A DNA stretch of 64,000 bases, taken from Candidatus Rhodoferax randersensis. Lineage in GTDB: Bacteria > Pseudomonadota > Gammaproteobacteria > Burkholderiales > Burkholderiaceae_C. Where the stretch lies: contig JADKEH010000015.1 of NCBI GenBank assembly GCA_016718155.1, forward strand, positions 119,013 through 183,012, read 5' to 3'. The position numbers and the translations under genes were made by a program. The notes beneath the pieces are model-generated. The model was not told the origin of the DNA and made no database searches. It was given only the letters and a program-made list of their open reading frames with translations. Below are positions 1 through 7,843 of this stretch, piece by piece. Every line of letters begins with the position of its first letter. The first letter of the stretch is position 1.

Positions 1-2579
1 ATCAATGAAGCATTCTTCCTGTTCGACCCGCAGGACCGATTGGTCTACTGCAACGAGAAGACTCGGCAGTTGTATCCCCGCTCGACTGATCTAATCGTTC
101 CGGGGGCACGGTTTGAGGACATCATTCGAATCGGCGCGCAGCGCGGCGAATACCCTTTGGCGATCGATCGCGTGGAAGAGTGGGTAACAGAACGCCTGGC
201 GGCACACCGTGCTGGCGAAACAGAGCGGGTGCACCAGCTCGCGGATGGGCGCTGGCTGCGCAGTATCGACCGCAAGTTGCCAGACGGCCACTCGGTCGGC
301 TTTCGTGTCGACATCACCGAGCTGAAAAACGCCACCGAGGCTGCCGAGCAGGCCTCGCGCTCCAAGAGCCAGTTTCTGGCCAACATGAGCCACGAAATCC
401 GCACCCCATGAACGCCATTTTGGGCATGCTCAAGCTGATGCAGGGCACCGAGTTGACCACCCGTCAGTTGGACTACGTCAGCAAGACCGAGGGCGCGGCC
501 AGGTCGCTGCTGGGTTTGCTCAATGACATTCTGGATTTTTCCAAGGTGGAAGCGGGCAAGATGACGCTGGACCCGCAGCCTTTTCGGCTGGACCAGTTGC
601 TGCGCGACCTGTCGGTGATCTTCTCGGCCAATGTCGGCGCCAAGCCGGTGGAGGTGTTGTTCGATATCGACCCCATGGTGCCCAAGGCACTGGTGGGCGA
701 CGCGATGCGCTTGCAGCAGGTGCTGATCAACCTGGGCGGCAACGCCATCAAATTCACTGCGCGCGGCGAGGTGGTGCTCAAGGTCGAGGTGGTGCAGCGC
801 GAGGGCTACGAGGTGCTGCTGCGCTTTGCGGTACGCGATTCGGGCATTGGCATTGCGCCGGAGAACCAGGCGCATATCTTTGACGGTTTCTCGCAGGCCG
901 AGGCGTCCACGACGCGGCGCTTTGGCGGCACTGGGCTGGGCCTGTCCATCTGCAAGCGGCTGGTGGCCCTGATGGGCGGCGAACTGACGCTTGAAAGCAC
1001 CCTGGGCCAGGGTAGCACCTTCCACTTCACGCTGCGCCTGCCCAGCGTGGACCTGACCGAGGCCGAGCTGCTGGCGCAGAACCAGTCCGCGATCGCGCCA
1101 CTGATGGCACTGGTGATCGACGACAACCCGACCGCGCGCGACGTGGTGGCAGCCATGGTCGAGTCGCTGGGGTGGCACGTGGATCTGGCGGCCAGCGGTG
1201 CCGAGGCCATTGCGCTGTGCGAGGCCAAATTGAAGCTGGGCGCCTTCCCCTATCAGGCCATCTTCGTGGACTGGCAGATGCCGGGCATGGATGGCTGGCA
1301 AACCAGCCAGCGTCTGCGCGAACTCAGCGTGGGCGAGCCCGCGCCCATCGTGGTGATGGTGACCGCACATGGTCGTGAAATGCTGGCCAACCGCAGCGCG
1401 CGGGAGCAGTCCATGCTGGACGCCTTCTTGGTCAAACCGGTGACGGCTTCGATGCTGTTCGACGCCGTGGTGGACGCCAAAACTGCCTATGCCAATCCCA
1501 AGCTGCGCCGACCGATGGACAGCCAAACCGGTGGCCAGCGGCTGGCGGGCCTGCGTCTGCTGGTGGTGGAAGACAACCTGATCAACCAGCAAGTGGCGCA
1601 GGAACTGCTGGCGGCCGAAGGCGCCCAGGTCGAGATTGCGGGCAACGGGCAACTCGGCGTGCAGGCCGTGGCCGACGCCAAGCCCCCCTTTGATGCCGTG
1701 TTGATGGACATCCAGATGCCGGTGATGGATGGCTTTGACGCCACCCGCGCCATTCGCAAAGACCTGGGCCTTGTTCAGCTTCCCATCATTGCCATGACCG
1801 CCAACGCGATGCCGGCCGACCGGCTTGCATGCCTGGACGCCGGCATGAACGAGCACGTGGGCAAGCCGTTTGACCTCAACGCCCTGGTGGCGGTATTGCT
1901 CACCCTGACTGGCCGCAAAGCCGCGACACCGCCCGTGGATGCCGCGCCCATGACGACATTCGAGCACGTGGACGTGACCGCAGCGCTAAGCCGCTTGGGC
2001 GGCAACAAGGCGCTGTACCTGCGCACGCTCAAGTCGTTCCTGAACGACAGCGCCAACACGGTACAGCAACTTGAAGGCCAACTGCGCGATGCCCGCCTTG
2101 ATGACGCAGCCCGGCAGTTGCATACCCTCAAAGGCCTGGCGGCCACCATTGGCGCTACGGCGCTGGCGGGGGCGGTTGCGCGAGTGGAGTCACTGGTCAA
2201 GCACGATGCGCAAGGCTTGCCACTTGCTGCGGGTATGGCAGAAATGCAGGCCACCCTGGCTGCGACCCACTCGGTGCTTGAGCGGGTGATAAGCGAACTG
2301 GGCGGTGCACTACCCGACGAGGCCGCCACCGCCAGACCGACGCCCACTGCGGACGTGCGGGATTTTCTGCAGGACTTGCAGGCGCTGGCAGCCCTGCTGC
2401 GCGAATCCGACATGGGGGCCATGGCGCAGCACGAGCAAATCAAGGCCACCCACGGTGCGCACCGGGTTGAACTCAAAGCGCTGGACGACGCTATTAGCCT
2501 GCTTGACTTTGCGGCAGCGCTGCGGCACTGTCAGGACTTGACAGAGCAACTGACCCGTGGTGCCCCCCATGCTGGATAA
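1..2579 (+). CDS. Hybrid sensor histidine kinase/response regulator, 5' partial, frameshifted
   Basis: The reading frame enters from the left edge, so the N-terminus and any membrane or input domains are missing. Domains in order: a PAS-type sensor domain (1-330), HisKA with the phospho-acceptor His in HEIRTP (near 395-410), an HATPase domain with the G1/G2 boxes DSGIGIAPEN and FGGTGLGLSICKRL, a first receiver domain with Asp in FVDWQMPGMDGW (near 1270), a second receiver with Asp in LMDIQMPVMDGF (near 1705), and a C-terminal HPt domain with His in HTLKGLAATIGA (near 2120). This is the layout of a multistep phosphorelay kinase. The frame breaks at about 404-410: after CGCACCCC one base is missing, giving a TGA stop where the conserved Met-Asn of the H box should follow. 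The next gene overlaps the end and encodes a receiver-GGDEF protein, a likely phosphorelay target by context. The signal is unknown. Confidence 0.88.
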
Positions 2580-3531
2580 CGTACCTTCGATCGCAAATCT
2601 TCCCGTCAGCCCCCCGAGCCGCCCCAAGCTGCTCGTGGTGGATGACCAGCCGATCAACATCCAGATCCTTTACCAGGTGTTTTCGGCCACCTGCCAGGTG
2701 TTCATGGCCACCGGCGGCGAGCAGGCTCTACAAGTCTGCCAAGACAAACAGCCAGACCTGATCCTGCTCGACGTGGTGATGCCCGAGATGGATGGGTACG
2801 AGGTGTGCCGACGCCTGAAGGCCGACGCGGCCACGGCACACATTCCCGTGATCTTCGTCACGGCTCACAATGACCCCGTGCAGGAAACCCTCGGGCTCGA
2901 TGTCGGCGCCGTGGACTTCATCGCCAAACCGGTCAACCCAAAGGTAGTGCAGGCCCGAGTCAAGACGCAGTTGACGCTCAAATTCCAGGCCGATCTGCTG
3001 CGCCAACTGGTGTATCTGGACGGACTGACCGGCGTCTACAACCGTCGCTTTTTTGATCAGCAACTCAGCAACGAGTGGGCGCGCAGCGTGCGCACCGGCA
3101 CACCCCTGTCGATGATCCTGCTGGACGTCGATTTTTTCAAACGATTCAACGATTTCTACGGCCACCAGGCCGGGGACGATTGCCTCAGACAGGTTGCGGC
3201 CACCCTCAAGAGCAACCTGCGCCGGCCGGCTGACCTGGTGGCCCGCTACGGCGGCGAGGAGTTCGCCTGCATCCTGCCGGAGACTGGCTTTGACGACGCC
3301 TTGGAGCTGGCCAACCACCTTGGGAAGCATATCCAGGCCCTGCACATGGATCACGCGCGGTCGGACGCGGCCACGGTGGTAAGCGTCAGCCTGGGTGTCG
3401 CCGCACGCGAGGGTGGCACTGGCGGCTCGGCCGGCGAGTTGCTGGGCCTGGCCGATACGCAGCTCTACCGGGCCAAGAGCACCGGCCGCGCACGCGCCTG
3501 TGGCGAACGGCTTGGCGAACGGCTTGGATAG
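2569..3531 (+). CDS. Response regulator with GGDEF domain (diguanylate cyclase)
   Basis: About 320 residues. It has an N-terminal receiver domain (LLVVDDQPINIQIL, phospho-acceptor Asp in LILLDVVMPEMDGYEV, Lys in FIAKPVNP) followed by a GGDEF domain with the active-site motif GGEEF in VARYGGEEFACILP. An RxxD inhibitory site (RPAD) lies exactly five residues before GGEEF, so product inhibition by c-di-GMP is predicted. The product would make c-di-GMP from two GTP when phosphorylated, as in PleD/WspR-type proteins. An ATG at 2569 overlaps the kinase gene by 11 bases; GTG codons at 2557 and 2560 are alternatives. The overlap suggests translational coupling with the hybrid kinase. No output-specific domain is visible beyond GGDEF. 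Confidence 0.92.
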   Translation: MLDNVPSIANLPVSPPSRPKLLVVDDQPINIQILYQVFSATCQVFMATGGEQALQVCQDKQPDLILLDVVMPEMDGYEVCRRLKADAATAHIPVIFVTAHNDPVQETLGLDVGAVDFIAKPVNPKVVQARVKTQLTLKFQADLLRQLVYLDGLTGVYNRRFFDQQLSNEWARSVRTGTPLSMILLDVDFFKRFNDFYGHQAGDDCLRQVAATLKSNLRRPADLVARYGGEEFACILPETGFDDALELANHLGKHIQALHMDHARSDAATVVSVSLGVAAREGGTGGSAGELLGLADTQLYRAKSTGRARACGERLGERLG

Positions 3532-3564
3532 CGCGAGGGGGCAGCGATCCGATACAATCAGCCA

Positions 3565-3597
3565 CCGGGCCCAAGCAATTGCGGACCGGTTTTTTTT
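3565..3597 (+). terminator. Hairpin followed by T-run between the GGDEF gene and guaC
   Basis: The arms at 3565-3571 and 3583-3589 can form a seven-pair stem with one mismatch, followed by eight T. It lies 33 bases after the diguanylate cyclase stop, so an intrinsic terminator is the simplest reading. A TACAAT box at 3553-3558 just before it resembles a -10 element. If that is the guaC promoter, the hairpin would sit in the guaC leader instead. Confidence 0.45.
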
Positions 3598-3689
3598 GGC
3601 CTGCGGCTACCACCAGCTTGACCATGGACCGCGCCGCATTCCCAAGCGCTCCACTGTTTGACAACCCTTGAATCCGGAGCTTGGCCATC

Positions 3690-4667
3690 ATGGAAATTTT
3701 CGACTACGACAACATCCTGCTGCTGCCACGCAAATGCCGCGTACAGAGTCGCGCCGAGTGCGACGCCAGTACCCAACTCGGTGGCCGACGCTTTCGTATC
3801 CCGGTCGTTCCCGCCAACATGAAGACAGTGGTGGACCAGTCCATCTGCACCTGGCTGGCGCGCACCGGCTACTTCTACGTGATGCACCGCTTTGACCTGG
3901 ACAACGTCAAGTTCGTGCGTGACATGAAAGCCCAGGGCCTGTATGCCTCGATCTCACTGGGCGTCAAGAAGGCCGACTACGACACCGTCGACCAAATGGT
4001 GCAACAGGGGTTGACGCCAGACTACATCACCATCGACATCGCGCATGGCCACGCCGACAGCGTGAAGGACATGATCGCCTGCCTGAAGGAAAAACTGCCC
4101 GGCGCCTTTGTCATTGCGGGCAATGTGGGCACGCCCGAGGCGGTGATCGACCTGGAGAACTGGGGCGCCGACGCCACCAAGGTCGGCGTTGGGCCGGGCA
4201 AGGTTTGTATCACCAAACTCAAAACCGGCTTTGGCACCGGCGGCTGGCAATTGAGCGCGCTTAAATGGTGCGCCCGTGTCGCCACCAAGCCCATCATTGC
4301 CGATGGCGGTATCCGCGAGCATGGTGACATCGCCAAATCGATCCGCTTTGGCGCCACCATGGTGATGATCGGCTCGATGTTGGCCGGCCACGAGGAAAGC
4401 CCGGGGCAGACTGTGGAAGTCGACGGCAAGCTCTACAAGGAGTACTACGGCTCGGCCAGCGACTTCAACAAGGGTGAATACCGTCACGTTGAAGGCAAGC
4501 GCATTCTGGAGCCGATCAAGGGCAAGTTGTCAGATACGATGGTGGAGATGGAGCAGGACATTCAAAGCTCCATCAGCTATTCCGGCGGCAAGCAGTTGAT
4601 GGACATCCGCAAAGTGAACTACGTGACCCTGGGCGGCGACAACGCGGGTGAGCATCTGCTGATGTAA
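3690..4667 (+). CDS. guaC: GMP reductase
   Basis: 325 residues, IMPDH/GMP reductase family TIM barrel. It converts GMP to IMP with NADPH and ammonia release, returning guanine nucleotides to the adenine branch. Visible features: the N-terminal DYDNILLLPRKC segment, TIDIAHGHADSV, and the catalytic loop GVGPGKVCITK with Cys near residue 173, then ADGGIREHGDIAKSIRFGA for phosphate binding. No CBS pair is present, which separates it from IMP dehydrogenase. Length fits the shorter GuaC type. ATG at 3690 is chosen because CGGAG lies about 11 bases upstream; the TTG at 3681 is too close to that ribosome site. The next gene converges after 5 bases. Confidence 0.93.
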   Translation: MEIFDYDNILLLPRKCRVQSRAECDASTQLGGRRFRIPVVPANMKTVVDQSICTWLARTGYFYVMHRFDLDNVKFVRDMKAQGLYASISLGVKKADYDTVDQMVQQGLTPDYITIDIAHGHADSVKDMIACLKEKLPGAFVIAGNVGTPEAVIDLENWGADATKVGVGPGKVCITKLKTGFGTGGWQLSALKWCARVATKPIIADGGIREHGDIAKSIRFGATMVMIGSMLAGHEESPGQTVEVDGKLYKEYYGSASDFNKGEYRHVEGKRILEPIKGKLSDTMVEMEQDIQSSISYSGGKQLMDIRKVNYVTLGGDNAGEHLLM

Positions 4668-4672
4668 ACGCT

Positions 4673-5542
4673 TCAGGCTGGCAGCCCCAGCAGTTGGCAG
4701 GCCAAATGGTGCAAGCGATGCCCAGGCCGCGCCAGGGCTTCGGCAATGCTGAAGTGGTTCAAGCCTGGCAGGACCTCACACACCGGCACCCTTTGTTTGC
4801 CCCAGGCGTCCGCAATGAGCTGGTTCTGCCGCAGAAACTCGGCACTCTCCAGGCCGCCCACCACGGCATAGAGTTCACCACCACCGTCCTGCCTTGGCGG
4901 CGGCTTCATCCAGGCCGGGCTGGCCTGCAGCGCCTGCAGGGGCGTCAGCTTGAGCGACGCCTGCAAGTACGGCGTGTGTCGCAGTGTCTCCAGCTCGTGC
5001 AAACCCGAAATACTCATCCCGTTGCGAACCAAAGTGCCCGGCAGCCGCCGGTTGGCCTTTGGCCAGTCACAAGCCAGCATCATCGCGGCCAGATGCCCCC
5101 CAGCGGAATGCCCCGCCACGGTGACTCGGGTCGGGTCGCCGCCGTAGCGGGCAATGTTGTGATGGACCCAGGCCAGCGCCTTCACCATTTGCAGCGTGAT
5201 GTCAGGGATGCTCACCGCCGGGCACAGGTCGTAGTTCGGTATCACGACACAGGCGCCTGAGCGCACGAACGGCGGCGCGACGAAGGCGTAGTCCGAGCTG
5301 TGCAAGGAACGCCAATAGCCGCCGTGGATGAACACCAGCACCGGCGCGGGGCCCCTACCCGGCAGGAACAGGTCCAGCGTCTCCCGCTGCCCCGTACCGT
5401 AGGGCAGGCCGAGCTTGGCAGGCAGTGCCGTGCGAGCCGCGGCCGAACCCTCGCTCCAGTTGCGCAAATGCACCGCATGGTCGGGCACCAACGCCCGGTT
5501 GTTGTACATCTGGTCCAGCCAGGCGGGATCACAATCGGTCAC
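4673..5542 (-). CDS. Alpha/beta hydrolase, esterase or arylformamidase-like
   Basis: 289 residues. An oxyanion-hole motif HGGYW (residues 73-77) and the nucleophile elbow GHSAGG (144-149, Ser146) are clear. A late His in PGLNHFSI could complete the triad. The HGG(Y/F)W signature and size fit the hormone-sensitive-lipase/kynurenine-formamidase-like group. No signal peptide is seen, so it is likely cytoplasmic. It stands alone, convergent with guaC and divergent from a dehydrogenase gene, and no kynurenine pathway genes are nearby. The substrate is therefore unknown, and arylformamidase is only one option. Confidence 0.8.
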   Translation of the reverse strand: MTDCDPAWLDQMYNNRALVPDHAVHLRNWSEGSAAARTALPAKLGLPYGTGQRETLDLFLPGRGPAPVLVFIHGGYWRSLHSSDYAFVAPPFVRSGACVVIPNYDLCPAVSIPDITLQMVKALAWVHHNIARYGGDPTRVTVAGHSAGGHLAAMMLACDWPKANRRLPGTLVRNGMSISGLHELETLRHTPYLQASLKLTPLQALQASPAWMKPPPRQDGGGELYAVVGGLESAEFLRQNQLIADAWGKQRVPVCEVLPGLNHFSIAEALARPGHRLHHLACQLLGLPA

Positions 5543-5722
5543 GGCAGACTCCTTGCAAGCTCAAACGCGAGCGTGGCGGCGATCTTGGCACATTCCCAGG
5601 CAGGTCGTCAGCCGGACGACAGCAAACCCGGGATTGGCGGCACCCATCGGCGGCGAAGGCGATGTATTCTGTGTTCAACACGGCTCTGTACGCCGTCTCT
5701 GGCCGGCACCCCCGGCACCGTC

Positions 5723-6592
5723 ATGAAAATCGCTGTATTGGGTATTGGTTTTATGGGCGCCCCTATGGCTCGGCGCCTGTGCCAGGCAGGGCATGAAGTG
5801 CATGTCTGGAACCGCACCAAGGCCAAAGCCGATCCGCTTGCCGACTTCGGCGCGCAAGTCCACCTACAGGCCAGCGATGCGGTCGCCCAAGCGGACGCGG
5901 TCGTATGCGTGCTTGAAAGTGGCGAGGTGGTGGCCCACGTGCTGTTCGACCTTGGTGTTGCGACGGCTTTGCGATCCGGAGCCACCGTCGTCGATCTGTC
6001 CTCGATCAAGCCAGAGCAGGCACGCGACCACGCCGCGCGCCTGAGCGAAATCGGTATCAGCCACCTGGACGCGCCGGTCTCGGGCGGCACGCTCGGCGCC
6101 GAAAGCGGCACACTGGCCATCATGGTGGGTGGCAAGGCCGCCGATTTTGAACGGATGCGCCCCCTGCTTGAGGTGTTCGGTCGGGCCACCCACGTCGGCC
6201 CACACGGCTGCGGGCAGTTGGCCAAACTCGCCAACCAGATGATCGTCGGCGTCACCATTGGCGCGGTGGCCGAGGCGCTGCTGCTGTGCAAAAAAGGCGG
6301 CGCCAGCATGGCCAAGGTGAAGGAAGCCATCACCGGAGGCTTTGCCGACAGCCGCATCCTGCAAGTGCACGGACAACGGATGGTGGAACACAACTTCAAC
6401 GCCCATGCACGCCTGTCGATACAGCTCAAGGACTTGCGCAACGCCTTGGCCACGGCCAACGAAATTGGCTTTGAAGCACCAATCACCACGCTGTTTGAGA
6501 GCCTCTACGCGCAAGCCGCCGAGCACGGCCTGACCGACCTGGACCACTCGGCGCTGTTTCTGGAACTCGCCAGCCGCAACGGCATCAGCTAA
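5723..6592 (+). CDS. NAD(P)-dependent beta-hydroxyacid dehydrogenase family protein
   Basis: 289 residues in the 3-hydroxyisobutyrate dehydrogenase/6-phosphogluconate dehydrogenase-like family. An N-terminal Rossmann motif GIGFMG (residues 7-12) binds NAD(P). The substrate motif DAPVSGGTLGAESGTL and the helix with the catalytic Lys (GQLAKLANQMIVG, near residue 171) are present. Relatives include tartronate semialdehyde reductase and 3-hydroxyisobutyrate dehydrogenase; the sequence alone does not decide the substrate. ATG at 5723 starts directly at the Rossmann strand MKIAVLG. The gene is single, divergent from the hydrolase. Confidence 0.88.
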   Translation: MKIAVLGIGFMGAPMARRLCQAGHEVHVWNRTKAKADPLADFGAQVHLQASDAVAQADAVVCVLESGEVVAHVLFDLGVATALRSGATVVDLSSIKPEQARDHAARLSEIGISHLDAPVSGGTLGAESGTLAIMVGGKAADFERMRPLLEVFGRATHVGPHGCGQLAKLANQMIVGVTIGAVAEALLLCKKGGASMAKVKEAITGGFADSRILQVHGQRMVEHNFNAHARLSIQLKDLRNALATANEIGFEAPITTLFESLYAQAAEHGLTDLDHSALFLELASRNGIS

Positions 6593-6618
6593 CGCAACAC
6601 AAGTTGACTCGCGGTTAA

Positions 6619-6668
6619 CCTAGGGTTTTCACTAGCCGCCTAGGTAACTATTTCCCCCGAATAGGGGA
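6619..6668 (+). promoter_or_regulatory. Palindromic motifs upstream of a diguanylate cyclase gene
   Basis: Two CCTAGG palindromes (6619-6624 and 6639-6644) are spaced 20 bases, about two helical turns. They are followed by an interrupted inverted repeat CCCC-N6-GGGG around 6653-6667. All lie 100-150 bases before the next gene. The spacing suggests binding of a dimeric regulator. Which regulator, and whether the sites are used, cannot be told from sequence. Confidence 0.3.
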
Positions 6669-6767
6669 TGGTGTTTCGAGGCGGCTACCGCTACAGTTTC
6701 TGCCCATGGCGGGCGGCTTGGTCGATTTGCGACAGCGCCCTGTGACACCCCCGGACGAGAGCGCAAC

Positions 6768-7802
6768 TTGCATCCCGCAGACCCCTCATTGAAGCGTGAC
6801 AACCCGTCAGAGGCGGTGACATCGGTGTCGGATCAGGCCCTGTTCGAACTGGCGCCGGTGACGCTGTCGCTCATCGATCACAGCGCACTCTGGTCGACTT
6901 TTCAGGCCTGGCGCGCTCAGGGCGTGCAGGATATCGCAGCACACTTCCTGAGCGACCCCCAGCGCCTGCGGCAATGCTGGCAGGAGGTGGTGCTGATTCG
7001 CGTCAACCATCGAGCCTTGACCATGTACGAGGCGTCCAGCGAGGCGGAAATGCTGGCGCGCTTTCGCGAGACCATTCATCCAGAACGTCCAGCCGATCTT
7101 CTGCACTGGTTCGTCGCCCTGTGGAATTGCCACACCGATTTGCAGCATCTGTCATGTGACACGGTGCGTTATTCGCTCAAGGGCAAACGCATGGACGTGC
7201 GACTTCACGCCACGGTGCTGCCCGATTCACCCAATCCCTGGAGCCGCGTGCTGATCTCGGCCGAGGACATCACAACCAAACTGGCCATCGAAAAAGAGAA
7301 CGAACGCCTGGCGTGTATCGACCACTTGACCAACCTGTCCAACCGGCGCGATTTCATCACCAAAGCCGCGGTCGAATTGTCAAGGGCGCAACGCTACAAC
7401 GCGCCGCTCACGGTTCTGATGATCGACCTGGATCATTTCAAGAATGTCAACGACTGCTTCGGCCACCATGTCGGGGACCGGGTGCTGGCTGCCTTCGCGG
7501 AAAAGCTGCGCCACTGTGTGCGTGAAGTTGACCTGACCGGGCGATTGGGCGGCGAAGAGTTTGCCGTGTTGTTGCCCAGCACCAGCGTGCAAGAGGCCAC
7601 CGATGTGATGAACCGCTTGCGTGACGAGTTGGCGCAAGCACCGATCGCATCGACCGAGCAGCACTCCATCTTCCTCACCATCTCGGTGGGATTGGCAGAG
7701 CTCACGCCCGGCATTGCCAGCGTCGAGGCCTTTCTGTCCAAGGCCGACTCGGCACTCTATGCCGCCAAACGAAGCGGTCGCAACCGACTTTGCATCGGCT
7801 GA
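6768..7802 (+). CDS. Sensor diguanylate cyclase (PAS-like domain plus GGDEF)
   Basis: 344 residues if the TTG at 6768 is used; GAGAG lies a few bases upstream and no better start is seen. Residues 20-165 form a PAS-like sensor domain (APVTLSLIDHSALW, later ISAEDITTKLAIEKEN leading into the coiled linker). The GGDEF domain follows with MIDLDHFKNVNDCFGHHVGD and the active site GRLGGEEFAVLLP. The inhibitory RxxD site is present as REVD five residues before GGEEF. No membrane segment is visible, so it is a cytosolic sensor. Its ligand is unknown. No c-di-GMP phosphodiesterase was seen in the window. Confidence 0.9.
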   Translation: MHPADPSLKRDNPSEAVTSVSDQALFELAPVTLSLIDHSALWSTFQAWRAQGVQDIAAHFLSDPQRLRQCWQEVVLIRVNHRALTMYEASSEAEMLARFRETIHPERPADLLHWFVALWNCHTDLQHLSCDTVRYSLKGKRMDVRLHATVLPDSPNPWSRVLISAEDITTKLAIEKENERLACIDHLTNLSNRRDFITKAAVELSRAQRYNAPLTVLMIDLDHFKNVNDCFGHHVGDRVLAAFAEKLRHCVREVDLTGRLGGEEFAVLLPSTSVQEATDVMNRLRDELAQAPIASTEQHSIFLTISVGLAELTPGIASVEAFLSKADSALYAAKRSGRNRLCIG

Positions 7803-7810
7803 CCAAGGGC

Positions 7811-7838
7811 AAACTGGGGGCGGGAAACACCCCCCAAG
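7811..7838 (+). terminator. Possible convergent terminator hairpin
   Basis: A GGGGG/CCCCC inverted repeat with flanking ACT/AGT lies between the converging diguanylate cyclase and helicase genes. No long T-run follows on either strand, so it is only a weak candidate. Confidence 0.28.
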
Positions 7839-7843
7839 TCGAG

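Noticed and set aside
45..1967. A 640-codon open frame on the minus strand opposite the histidine kinase
   Set aside because: It mirrors the third-position GC bias of the kinase gene. Its translation is His/Gln/Gly-rich with no domain, while the plus strand has a full kinase.
3532..3689. A purine riboswitch before guaC
   Set aside because: No conserved purine aptamer elements were seen; only one hairpin with a T-run and a short ORF are present.
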